NCBI GenBank assembly: GCA_029851415.1
Contig: CM056744.1
Coordinates: 99,357,338-99,421,337, forward strand
Direction: 5' to 3'
Source of the DNA: Eretmocerus hayati
Lineage: Eukaryota; Arthropoda; Insecta; Hymenoptera; Aphelinidae
Length of the DNA stretch: 64,000 bases
The translations under genes and the position numbers were made by a program. Shown here piece by piece: positions 1 through 11,403 of the stretch; the stretch's first letter is position 1, and the number at the start of each line of letters is the position of its first letter. The notes under the pieces are model-generated. The model was not told the origin of the DNA, made no database searches, and worked only from the letters and a program-made list of their open reading frames with translations.

Positions 1-897
1 CCAAAATATGGCTAGGATTAACAAACAAATTTTACACCAAATGAAACGGTGTAAACAACTAGATAGCGAACATTATTCTTGGCCATGAGTCATGGACGAA
101 AAATGGCCATATAAACTGTCTGAATTCAGGTGCTTCGATATTTCATAATGACGCGTGTCTGCTCCGATTGTTTCACGGCTATTCCGATATGCATGATGTA
201 GTTTTACTGTTTTGAAGTTAGAGAAAAGCCGTAACACTGACACTGATAGAAAGTCTTGTATGAGTGAGGGAGTTCAGTGATATACAAGTCCCTCTACTTA
301 TTTGAATCAAATGAAACATTGATGAACAGATTGGTGTCTCCAACTGCTGCTTGCTCCGATTTCTTCAGTGACGCTATCTCAAAACTTCGTGATGGAATTG
401 ACTCTAGGTTGCTTTTTTAGATCATATATGCTACTTTGCTCCAATTGATAAATAATCCAATTATGCTCCAAACCACAAAACTTTCAACAGCATGGTTCCG
501 CAACCCCGGAAGTATTCGGACACGAAGGTGAATATGAGTAATTTTGATGAAATGGTTTGTGCATCGACAACACGTTCAAAACACGAACTTATACTGTCAC
601 AAAACTCTCTCAACGACACGAGCTCCCAACTTCGGAATTATTTTGGACACGAAAGTGCATACAAGCTAGACTGATTATATATTTCGTGCCCCAGATGGAA
701 CACAGAATAAACAACACACTCAAAACACAAACGAATACTGTCATTGCTATAATGTTCCTCCTCTGGACTGCTCTGGACCGCATCAGGTCCTTGCAGCTCA
801 CTGCAGCCGTGCTGCCTCGTTGCCGCTCGGTTTCATACTGATGGCGTCCATCATGGCGTCTTGCTGCCCACGCTCAACCCCCTCCACAGACTACACT
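1..897. other. Unassigned noncoding DNA
   Basis: I see no gene, tandem repeat or clear inverted repeat here. Open frames on both strands are under 100 codons, overlap each other and resemble no family I know. Confidence 0.5.
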
Positions 898-1119
898 CCA
901 ATGAGTTGTGGAAATTTTTCAGCCACAATTTGACCATTATTCATAGCTAGATGCCATAATCAGGAAATGACCATTTTTTGACCATCAAAAGTGTAGTCCA
1001 TAATTCGACCATGAACGTCGCTCTATTCTAGCCATTTACCAACCATTAGTTCTGTGACCATTTAAACTAGCTGTTATCTAGGATCCAAACTAAGTTTACT
1101 GGACAAATTTCTACCAGGG
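898..1119 (-). mobile_element. Terminal fragment of a CCCTGGTAGAAATT-ended transposon
   Basis: Read on the minus strand, the segment begins with CCCTGGTAGAAATT (plus-strand complement at 1106-1119). Many degenerate TGGTCA / ATGGCT motifs follow. The same 14-bp terminus starts the element at 35247, which also has GGCCA/TGGTCA-type internal motifs. This suggests two members of one DNA-transposon family in opposite orientation. No partner terminus is visible on the low-coordinate side, so this copy looks truncated. No coding capacity is seen. Confidence 0.4.
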
Positions 1120-1509
1120 ACCGCACTCGGCTATCACAGTTGGCCAGCCGAAAATTAATTTTCTTCAGTCTTTAGAAATTCTTGCATAGTCGCAGAATCT
1201 CTTATGTCAACTGTCTACAAATATGTGCGAATAAAACTATGCAAATTTTCAATTTCAATACAAGCCCATGGAATATCTAAAAAAAAAGCTTTGTGGCAGT
1301 TTTTGGCTTATCATACTTTCGTCTCTCGCCACTAGAGACTCAAGAAAATGTTTTTCTGAGCTATCATCACAAATTTTTGAGCAATAAATATGTACATTTT
1401 AACATGAGATATCAAAGATTTATCTTTGAATATTTTGAATACTTGGGGAATTTTGAATATTTATGGAAAAGCCGATAAATTAATGAAAAAGTAAGCGATA
1501 GATTTTACA
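1120..1509. other. Unassigned noncoding DNA
   Basis: A/T-rich sequence with no recognisable gene or repeat. Confidence 0.5.
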
Positions 1510-1603
1510 TGGAAACCGCGGAGATTCGAACCCAGGACCTTCGACTTCACGATATCCATGTGTCCCAGATGCAAAGCGTCCGAACCACTGGACCACGACC
1601 GCC
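1510..1603 (-). repeat. tRNA-like module, probable SINE head or tRNA pseudogene
   Basis: On the minus strand there is a near-perfect pol III A box, TGGTCCAGTGG (1585-1595), and a B box, GGTTCGAATC (1523-1532), in the right order. The boxes lie about 52 bp apart, more than in an ordinary tRNA. The 7-nt segments where the acceptor stem should form do not pair, and the T stem is imperfect. This argues against a working tRNA and for a tRNA-derived SINE 5' region or an old tRNA pseudogene. I could not define a SINE body or an A-rich tail downstream. Confidence 0.45.
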
Positions 1604-3603
1604 TATTCTTCCGTCGTCTCATCGACTTACACCTCCGGAGACAGAATCCGAAGATGTCCGCGTTGCACTTATTCGAGACTTTGCGCATACGTCACACTTG
1701 GTTGATTTGACAACGAACTTGTCCGACCACACTCGTCTGTTACTACTGACCACATACCAAGTGTCTATAACCGTAAAAAAAGCTCATTAAAATTGTACCA
1801 TTGATTAGATTTGTGCTATACAGAAACACATTTTTCACATATCCACCGATGCAATAAATAATTCTATCAATGTCATCGACTGCGAAACGAATTGCTCAGA
1901 ATCGTAAGCCTAAAAAATTCTTCATCAAATCTGCCATAGTACATCAATTTCAATCCACCAACCTGCTGCGCTCTGCTTCCACTTCCTCAATGCTATCCTA
2001 TTTAATTGCTCTCATCGCTTTCAACGTAATCCCTGATTCAAGCTATATATTCAACTAGATAAAAATGTAAAACTCTTCGGGAGGCTTCTATATATAATAT
2101 AAAACTCTCATATACTTCTATAAAATGAGACATCGGAAGCCACTGCCACGTACATAAATCACATTTTACGGGATATAAAAGTCATAATGTAGCCAGACCG
2201 GAATCAATCTAGAAATGAATTCGACTATAGTGATATTCGTGTTATAGTAGTATAGCCAATTTTAATCGAAATCGAGAGGTAACTTTCTTATCTCTTGTGA
2301 GACATGTGAAATTATGTTCTGGTCGTCACGTGTTGCACGTGATGCTTTGAGAGACATTTTTGGACGATCCGGTATTTTGATGTTTATTCATAAATGTCAG
2401 ATTCTTGTTTTATGGGTCCGAGAAAATGAGTTATTAGTTTCGCATAACATTTTGGATAAGTTGTGTCTGTGCCAATTAAGATACGAATTTTTTATAAGTT
2501 CGCGGTGACGAAATGGTATTTGCATATATGTGTGAGATTCCACAAAATTTTTGACAGTCACGTTTACAGTTGTAGTAGAAGGTCTCCGAAGATTTGAAAT
2601 ATTTCAGAGGATTCGAAATTGGTTTTAATGGTTCTTAATGTGCGTCTTCCATGATTTATCTCATATGAAAATCTGCAACCCATGGTTTTTAAGGTATCCT
2701 GGATGTTACGTATGTAAAATGTTCGCTGTGACAGATCCCATCGGTGGGACCCGCGATTTTTCATCTTTTAATCTTTCCCGACTCAGACTTGCTCGAAAGA
2801 TATTTCCAAAAAAATCCATTATTTTAGTTTACTCTGCCAAGAATGTAAACAATGAAATAAGAAAAAGTCTAGAACCATATGGGGGGTTTTACCGAAATGA
2901 GGGGGTTGAGTTCGTGACCAAAATAAAATTATGAAAAAACGCCGTCGCAGTAGCAAACGCTTGAAATATAACCTCGAATGTAACACAATCGGATGATCAT
3001 AAAGGTCGCGTAGATAAATCTACCAAAAATTTCGAGTTTCTTATTCGAAGGCGTGTCAAAAAAATAACATTCCCGATAGAACCGCGATCGAAACGGGTTC
3101 AGAAAGTTGAAGATCAGCCGAATAATTTCCAGTTATGTGCGTGAGACTCGATGGGGTCGAATTAAATCACTTTACAGTCCAAAAGTTCGGCGTGCCAACT
3201 TTTTCAGGAATGGCCAAATGTTCGCCGCATGCAAACTGTAGGTAAGGGGAGCACGCACCTGCCAATTTCTGCAAATTCCATTTTTCGTCGCTCTATGTAA
3301 ATGGGTCCCCCAAGTTTTATAAAGCCGTTTATGAATTGTTATTCTAGAAAAAGCATTGTACTTATTTTCTCTGATGACAACCATGAGCTTTCATGTTAAA
3401 TCGCTCAAAAACTCAACAAATATCAAGCTTTGCGAAAATTTACCAGATTACTTTTGAGTTCAGATCAAAAATTTACATTGGATTAGTCAGGGAAATTTTC
3501 GAATGTCTAAAAGTCTATGATAAAAAAAAAAGCTATACATATCTCTATTTTCGAATAATCTCATTCTTGACTTTTGAAAACCTTGTTCGAGTACTTTTTA
3601 TAA
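1604..3603. other. Unassigned noncoding DNA
   Basis: No recognisable gene, RNA or repeat. The longest frames (98 codons at 2638-2934) have no family resemblance and overlap opposing frames. Confidence 0.5.
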
Positions 3604-3714
3604 TTTTATGGTCGCCGGGCTACAATCTAGCATATTGCGCGCATCTACGTGGCCTTGACGGCCGCATAGACGGCCCGCAATGTACACTAGATTGTGGCCT
3701 GGTGACCATAAAAA
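3604..3714. repeat. Short hairpin / inverted repeat 1 of an adjacent pair
   Basis: The outer arms are TTTTATGGTC and its mirror GACCATAAAA. Further in, CTACAATCTAG pairs with CTAGATTGTGG with few mismatches, and GGCC/GGCCG forms the centre near 3655. Length is about 110 bp. It looks like a small foldback MITE. Confidence 0.55.
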
Positions 3715-3717
3715 ATC

Positions 3718-3820
3718 ATATGCACCTCGTGTCGCAATCGCGGCTTTCCATGACTCGAGCTGAAAACTTCGTTTGCAGCACTCGTCATGGGAATTCCGCG
3801 ATTGCGGCACTCGGGTACAT
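3718..3820. repeat. Short hairpin / inverted repeat 2 of an adjacent pair
   Basis: It begins only a few bases after the previous hairpin. Arms include GTCGCAATCGCGG and its mirror CCGCGATTGCGGC, with CATGACTCGAGCTG and CAGCACTCGTCATG further in. The two hairpins together form a ~215-bp double stem-loop. Confidence 0.55.
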
Positions 3821-4525
3821 AATCTACTATTTTCATCCAAACAAAAGAGTATTCTTGTCATTCTTCGAAAGAGTCGATATTTCTTGCATTCAGAGCCCAT
3901 TTCACATGCTCAGAAACTTCTTCAGGAGTTATCTGTTGCGGTTTTGATCAAGTCGTAGTATGGAATGAGTCAATCTGTTTAGGTGCTAACTTTTATCGCT
4001 TAGCACTGATGAGCGATAAAAAATTAAACGAGCCAAGAAAATTCACTCTCTAAAGTTCACTAAACATTATGTTTCTGCATCAGAGGAATACATGGATGTG
4101 TCATTTTTCCGCGTACTAAAATTCTGCAGGATAAATTTCTGAGGTCATGCCTTGGTCCAAGGACTGCCCGCGATAAGCGATTTTTATACATTACAAAAAT
4201 GACATCCCTGGAAATAAATTGGCATATTGTTTTCTGGTCGTCTCTGAGACACTACAAAATAACAACAGACGCGTGCAATACTAGAGGAAATTTGATTTTT
4301 CGGGACCCTAATATGGAAATTTCTGTGGAATCTCTCACATGCCATGACATCGTACGTTGCTCTTGCTATATTTATATTTTGATACGTTGCGAACAAATTT
4401 TGAATCTACAACTCCATTTGTAGGAATAGTGTTGATTTGATGTGGATAATCGAAGATATTAACAGATTAAAATCCAGTGATGAAGAATTTGATTGATTTT
4501 CTTCACTCGAGTTTGGTTGGGATGG
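3821..4525. other. Unassigned noncoding DNA
   Basis: Nothing recognisable beyond short chance open frames. Confidence 0.5.
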
Positions 4526-4897
4526 GAAATTTCGATCAATCGTTTTCATGATTAAGAAGTAGCCATTTATTCAGGCAAAGTTTCGGCACTTTTTTGGCAC
4601 CCTTATCAAGCCTCTTTCTGAAACCTTGCCCATTTTTTACAATAGTAACACGTCGATATCGTTCAGTGAGATTGCTGGTGTTAGTGATAAAGTTTTTCTT
4701 TTAACGTTTCGTATGAATACTAAGTATATTTGAACGGCACATTTTTCCTTATTTTGTACAAACTACTATCAACTGTTTTGTCGCATTCTTGACTAGATGT
4801 GTTTAAGAGAGGCTCGGTGAAGGCGCCAAAAAAGTGCCGAACAGTTGCCTGAATAAATGGTCACGTCTGACTCATAAAAACGGCTGATCAAAATTTC
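4526..4897. mobile_element. Non-autonomous TIR element (~370 bp)
   Basis: Terminal inverted repeats of about 75 bp run from 4526 to ~4601 and from ~4822 to 4897. They include GAAATTTCGATCA at the outer edge and CCATTTATTCAGGCA plus TCGGCACTTTTTTGGC inside, with about 80-85% pairing by eye. The ~220-bp middle has no coding potential. Size and structure fit a MITE, but the superfamily is unknown to me. Confidence 0.6.
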
Positions 4898-7283
4898 TCA
4901 CTACAGCGAAGAAGAAAGTTTCTAACTTGAATCGAAATATGAATGATGAGATAGTTTGGACACAAATTTCATTTTCTTCCCTGTCTACTTACGAAATAGA
5001 CCCAAATTTTGTGTTGAACTTTGCTTGCTTCATTAACAATATTTAGATATTGACTTAAAATTGGCTCGACGGATAAACTGTAATTTCGGCAAAAGAATGC
5101 TTGTCGATTGAAAACCATGCAAGAAAACATTACGGCGAATAGTCTCCCAAAAATGTGTAACGATTTTTAGAGCCAGGGTGTAAATCGAATCGCAAAGAAA
5201 AGTCACAAACTCTCAATTTCTACCCTTGACTGACGTCTCAATAAATCCATACCGAGATAGTAAATCATCATTAGATCATTCTGGAAGAATTTCCACACCC
5301 AGAACCAATCAATCGTCCGCTTAGAGAGTTAAAATTTTCTTCATTTTATTTATTTTATGGTTGAAAATCATGTGTCATCTAATATTAGCTTTTGCTCGTA
5401 TGAAATTAGCAACCAACTATTAATCGCAAATCAGTCTAATCAAACGATATAAAGCGTCGTCATTACGGCCCAAGTCGAACGTAAAGAATTCGCATCTCTG
5501 TAACGGATAGTATGTCTAAATATATAATATACCTTTCGCCGTAATTTTCCATACGTTCGCAAACCTGACGCAAGATAGATTTCAAACATGAAAACGCAAA
5601 GGAGTCAACTCATCGTTGCAGTATTCAGAGATATAAGCCTCCGTTCGATATTCCAAAACCGGTGTTTTTTTATGTGTCTACATATTAATCGTAAAATTCC
5701 AGATCCGTACAAATGTACATGAGTATTTGTACTTATCAAAAATTTCACTTTTCAAGTAGGCGTTTTACATCAAAAACGACATTCCATGTGCGAATTACAC
5801 TTGTGATACCGGATGAAGATTCGCAATCGGTTTTTTTTTCTTCTACCTCGCATTTTTTGATTTCATCAGACTAACCAAGAAGCTGGTCTGTCACTGTATC
5901 ATTTGATAAACTAAAAGTGAAATTCAATCGAAATCGGTCTTACAGCATACATACGAATCCAAAAAAGTCCATCCTCGTTTTCAGTTATGTTTTACTCGGA
6001 ACTATCCTTAAAAAAATCAACTAGATTGATTACAAAATCGTTTAGGTTAGGATCCAAACTATATATACGGAAGAGTCTATAAGATGATAAATGTATCTCA
6101 TAAATCTACTTCATTTCACACAGGTTCATGCCATCACTCAATCATTATGGTAATATAATAGTGTACCATATGATAGGTTATACGAACTTGAGGCGTCAAT
6201 ATTCGAGCTTTCACCATTATACAGACGCGCTAAGAATGACGATGATGATATTAGAGAATACTGAATTGACAAATGAATCCAGAAGTATCGATGCTAAGTG
6301 CACCCATTACGAACACAACGCCCATCGTCGTCATATACTAATAAACGTACATAATACCATATATAGATATAGATATACAGTATAATTTGAGAGGTTGGAT
6401 GAATACTACGTAACCGAGGTTAATTACACCAATTTAAATTTTCACGCCCAAAAAAAGACACGCCCATTATTTGAAGCTTTTCAGCTCGCGCGAAAAATTC
6501 AAAATGATTCAGAAGGTCGAATTTCTGAAATTATATTACAATCTGCATCTCAAAATTTTGAATTGAACCCAATGGAAAAAATATATGAGAATGATATTAC
6601 ATATAAGAGCCGCGAGGAAATGCCCTCATCTCATCGCGTCAGAACCAATTTCTTTCCGACTTTGGCGTCACACATACTTTCGCGCGAACGCGTAATCGAA
6701 AAGATTCTCATCTTTCTCTCTCTTTCACTTGCACAGGCATTAATTTCAAATGATCGAAAGTTTGAATATATGCCTATATATATATGTATTAATGAATTCA
6801 TGCACTGCTCGCAGATTGCAAATGGTTTAAGCATCATATTGGATGTGTGAGCGTCTGATGTGTATAAAAAAAAGTGGTAGAGTAAGAAATTGACGGGAAT
6901 AACAGAAGTTACAGGTGCGTTTGGAATTTTTTGAGAAGAGAGAAATTTGGGTGGTTCTGATGATGCTTGTTTGGTGTCATTCATTTACTCACTTTCATTT
7001 GGTAGTGCTGAAATTCACTTTAATTAGTTGCCGATTTGTGTTTTTAAAACTGCTGCGAGATAAGTTTTTGATGGGATCGTGTGAGAAAGTGAATAAGCAT
7101 TATTATGAATTGATTTTGCTCACTTTGATAAATTGTAATAGTTACTGATAAAACTTCCATATCTTATTTCCGTTTGAAATTTTCGAGTTGTTGGTGATGT
7201 GAATGAGTTTCTATATGATAATGATGGTACATTGTTGTCCTGGGCGCGTACGTTACAATTCGGATACTAAGGGTAGAAACTAG
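4898..7283. other. Unassigned, apparently low-repeat noncoding DNA
   Basis: No convincing gene. A 151-codon frame at 6395-6850 has biased, low-complexity-like composition, overlaps opposite-strand frames and matches no family I recognise. Confidence 0.45.
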
Positions 7284-7612
7284 CAAGGGGAGTCCGGACA
7301 ATCCGGATCACCAAAACTCACCAAAATTTTTTCACAGTCTCGTACCACCTAGAATATGGAGAATCTAAAGCAACTCTGTCAAATGGACCTTCTGTTCTGA
7401 GCTATGGTCAGAAACATTAGCATTGTCAGTATATCTATAGATATCATTTTTCAACATTGGCCTATATGAGCAATGCTAATTTCAGTGGCTGTATCTCTGG
7501 ACAGGAGGCCCATTGGACGGAGTTACTCTGGATTCTTCATACGCTAGGTGGTACGAGACTATGAAAAAAGTTTGGTAAGTTTTGGTGACTTGGACCCGAC
7601 GAACTCTCCTTG
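7284..7612. mobile_element. Palindromic MITE, copy 1 (CTCGTACCACCTAG family)
   Basis: This ~330-bp element folds back over its whole length. Outer arms start CAAGGGGAGTCC and end with the mirror ACTCTCCTTG. Inside come TCACCAAAACT, CAGTCTCGTACCACCTAG, then CAAATGGACC paired with the mirrored GGCCCATTGGACGGAG. The apex is a small hairpin with TTAGCATTG and CAATGCTAA. A second copy lies at 54459-54786, and a related core is embedded at 16410-16575. No coding capacity. Confidence 0.7.
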
Positions 7613-7799
7613 TAAGTCCTCCTTGCCCGGACTGGGCCTATGAGCACATGGAAATTATAATATTTCACCGTGAGAACCCTAAAACCGCGTTTCAAGGTGA
7701 CATTTTCAGGTTGAGTGATGAAAAATAGATTTGTACAGTATTTTCCTACCGCAATAAGTCCAAACTTGAATTTATTTCAGCTTGTGAAAATTGACTTTA

Positions 7800-9190
7800 T
7801 TATCAACAGAGTAAAAAGTTGATGAATTTTCAACCAACATTTCAACCAGCTGATTGAATTTTTTCAAATAAGTGATCGGATTCCGAGTCACGTCGATCGG
7901 AAATCTAAAATGAACAACGTATCGACGGTGATCTTATCCGGATAGGTGACCACTAATCCAGATTTGCCACGCCTAGGTCGCGTGAGTAATACTCCGACCT
8001 CCTAAATATGGATATGTAAGGTAAGTGTACCCAACTTGCCTCTGTACCCAACTTGCCCCCATATGCCGATCTTAGGAATAGGCGCTCGTTGACCTTCCCG
8101 CAATTTTTTTTTTTCGTTTGTTATGTTAAAATATGAGAAAATACGTAGTTTTCATCGACCCCGGATCATTTCTGCGTTCTCCAGAAAATATAAAGTGAGT
8201 TTTCCATTTTTCGTGTTTGCACGGCTAAGAAATCGAGGAGGAAATCGCGTTCACTAAAACCGGTGCCAATTTATTTTTATTTGACCAATTTTGACGTACC
8301 TTAGCGCATTCGATTCCTTGTCTCAAGACCTTCAAAATTTGCTCTTCAGGGTTGCAGAACTCTGATCTGGAGCAATTTTATGTACAAAACACGAAGATGG
8401 TTTGAGAATCAAGAAGGCCGACATCGGAGTGTACCCAACATGCCCCCATATGGTTATCTCGGAAAGACGTGCAGTATGGCTTTTTTTACCACTCAGAACG
8501 TGTTTATCGCGTCAAAATAGATCGGAAACAGTGTTTTGGGCCAACTAAAAGCTACAAATGCCGCTGCACGGTGATCAAAACGGATCAGAGCCATTTTTCG
8601 CATTTTATCGCCGATTTACATTGTTTTAAATGATGGGGGCAAGTTGGATACGCACTTTTGTAAACTCTCAAAAATCACCTTTTGGGAGAATTCAAACAGT
8701 TTGGCTCCACTTCATCCAAATTGGACGTTTCTCAGCTCATTTTAAAGGTCTTAAGACAAGTTTTAAAATGAGCTAAGGTACGTTGGAAAATATGGAGATG
8801 GGCCAAAGTTATTAAGAAAATGGCTCAATGGGGGCAAGTTGGGTACACTTACCTTATACGGGATCCATGAGATTGGTGAACGGGTAGGTAAGACGACAGC
8901 TCCACTCGAGTGGTCACCAGTCCGGATAATGAATCGCAAAAACGTTGCTTAACCTGGATTTCAGACCAAAAAAACTCGCATGGCCGCCGCTGATGATTTT
9001 TTTTATTCGTTTACAAGAAAACACGAAAAAATTTGTTTTTCTGAGCCAAAAATGTTGTCCGTAGACCACCACAAGTATCAATCCCACGAGCCACGTATTC
9101 ATAACCATATCCACAGCCGTCTATAATATTCAACCACCTGGTTGAATATTCAACCACTTGATTGAATTTTCAACGAACCGGTTGAAGTTT
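7800..9190. mobile_element. Probable host TIR-like element interrupted by a family A insertion
   Basis: Both flanks of the family A element carry clusters of the motif TTCAACCA plus TGATTGAATTTT, at 7820-7865 and in opposite sense at 9130-9185. Family A at 8017-8858 lies between them, so it may have inserted into an older element. Ends are uncertain because the flanking arms are short and degenerate. Confidence 0.35.
8017..8858 (+). mobile_element. Family A TIR element, near-complete copy
   Basis: The ~840-bp element has terminal inverted repeats AGGTAAGTGTACCCAACTTG at the left and the mirrored CAAGTTGGGTACACTTACCT at the right, flanked by TA dinucleotides. The terminal motif recurs inside (GTACCCAACATGCCCC near 8433, GGGGGCAAGTTGG near 8636), so it is multimeric within the element. 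A conserved segment near the right end, AGCTCATTTTAAAGGTCTTA, recurs in the other copies. There is no transposase frame. The TA flanks fit the Tc1/mariner-type target choice, but that assignment is tentative. Confidence 0.7.
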
Positions 9191-9610
9191 TTCGAAAAAA
9201 TTTTTTCCAGTGAACCTATCCCTTTTAAACTATGCATTTTTGAAACAGCTCTGGTTGATCTCAATATTTTTAGCTTGTTTTAAGGCCAGTCCGGAACGGA
9301 ACCCATATTTTTCGCACAATATAGATGGGGCTTTGATCGCCCTACACATGCGATCAGAGATTATGAATCAGAGAGTTTTGCCTCATAGTATTCCAACTTC
9401 ACATTTCCGACTCGAAAATAACAATGCACCCTGACAATGCAAGTGAAACACCATAAGATTCTCAGCCGAATGAGTTGTTTCACGCCTAGAAATTTCAGTC
9501 TATATATCGAGACAATCGTTATTTTTCGATCCGCCGGGCGTTATATACTGCTCGATGCAAAATAAGCCAAAATGCATCTGGAAGCAATAATTTTTGAGTT
9601 ACAAAATGGT
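9191..9610. other. Unassigned noncoding DNA
   Basis: No feature recognised. Confidence 0.5.
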
Positions 9611-10330
9611 GTAGGCGACTTGCCCTTATTAAGCCATTTTCTCAACAACTATGGTCTACCTCAACATTTTCCAACGTATTTTAGCTCATTTTAAAGTTTG
9701 TTTCAAGACTTATACAAAATGAGATGTAGTACGTCCAAATTTGACTAACTATGGAGCCAAGCTGTCATGATTTTCACCCCAAAAACGATGTAGAGAGGCG
9801 ATGAATTGCAAAAATTCTTTTTCTACGCTGTGCAAAAACATCTGGATTTTTTTCGACATCCCTAAACACCATTTTCGATTATTTTGACTCGATAAACTTG
9901 TTTTGAGTGGTAAAAAACTTGTACTACACATACCCTTTTGCGATGACCACATGGGGGCATGTTGAGCACACACCCGTAGTTAGTCTCCGTTAGCTTATAA
10001 AATCATTCCAGATTGAATTTTTGCAACTCTGAAAAAAGTAATCTGAAGGTCTTAAGACGAGGAATCAAAAGCGTCCAAGTACGTTGAGATTGGCTTAGCC
10101 AAAAAATGCTGGCACCGATTTTATTGGAAGCAATTTTTTAGCTGTGCAAACACAAAAAATGGAAAAATCACATTAAATTTTCTGGAAAACACAGAGATCA
10201 TTGGGGATCAATTAAAATCGTTTATTTTTTCTCATTCTTACATAATAAACGTAAAAAAATCACAGAAAGGTCAATAAATGTCCACTCTTGAGATCGGCAT
10301 ATGAGGGCAAGTTGGGTACACTGACCTTAT
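9611..10330 (-). mobile_element. Family A TIR element, inverted copy
   Basis: This is the reverse-orientation relative of the element at 8017. Its high-coordinate end reads GGGCAAGTTGGGTACAC then TGACCTTA, the mirror of the family A start. The low-coordinate end (GACTTGCCCTTATTAAGCC) is degraded. Shared internal landmarks include ATGGGGGCATGTTGAGCAC and the TTAGCTCATTTTAAAG block. It is about 720 bp long and shows no coding potential. Confidence 0.65.
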
Positions 10331-11403
10331 GTTAAATTCAAACTTTGGAAAATGAATAGTCGTTCAATTTTGAGAAGGGATCGTAAAAATAAGCAGTAAT
10401 GCACTATTACTTGTATGGAAAAACTACAACAACTTCCGGGATAGGTATTGACAGAGGATGAATTCGGTGTGGAACATACTTAAATGATGAATAAGTTAGG
10501 AATCATGAAGTGAGGCGACTTGAAAAGAGTTTTCCCAATATCCTACGTTGCCAAATTGGTTAGAGTATTATTGCTCTATTCAATACAGTGGTCATCGATC
10601 AGACAAGTGTTGGTCAAAGAATAAGAAATTTTGAAGTGTGACCACACATATAACGCGGCGCCTTTCACTTTCGATCATTACATCATATATCGTTTGTTGA
10701 ATAGGCATACTTACTTTGTGTCAAATTCAGATCAGCTCTGCTAGAAAGCTCACGTTATTAGCTCACTTCGCGCGATGAATCACAAATCAAACCATCAATA
10801 CGCCAGCTCCTATTTCACAATCATTTTTTAAACATTTAAATAATGAGATACTTTGATTTTTCAAAATTCCTGCTTCATCTTGAAATTTCCTGGTACATTT
10901 TTAAAAATTTTTTGATGAAGTGAACGTTCATAATTCATGATTTATCACGTTTTTACAGAATTGAGACGGTTGTTGCACCCGTGATAATCGGGGTGATCGA
11001 AATAATCGGACGTCATAAATTTTCAGATGCGTCTTAAAATAGTGTGAAATTGAGAGAAAGTTGATCAATTTTTCTTTGATATATTTTTGTAAACTTTAAA
11101 TTCGTATATACGCATACGCGAGTACACCACTGCAAAAAAGTATGCTACTTACATCGGTTGATCATCGAACGGATATATAGAGAGGGTCGAAAATTTATGC
11201 GTATACGTCGATGAGCAGTTTCAGAGATTTATGACCGCATCGAACATTTTTCACTCGATGTAATTCCTTCACGGTTGCTTCACCAAAGACGATTAATTTC
11301 AGATTACATTCAATAACTCGAGGTGTGAAGTCTATACCAACCAAAAAATGATGCATTTCCAACTTACTTATGTTGCATTTTTGATTTTGAATCAAATTGA
11401 GTT
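10331..11403. other. Unassigned noncoding DNA
   Basis: A/T-rich sequence with nothing recognisable. Confidence 0.5.

Noticed and set aside
1510..1603. Functional tRNA gene
   Set aside because: The acceptor stem does not pair, the T stem is imperfect and the box spacing is too long.
3393..3947. 184-codon plus-strand frame
   Set aside because: It spans the two hairpins at 3604-3820 and overlaps opposite-strand frames created by the same inverted repeats. No family resemblance.
6395..6850. 151-codon frame as a possible gene
   Set aside because: No domain, no convincing splice or start context, and A/T-driven residue composition. A chance frame is the simpler explanation.
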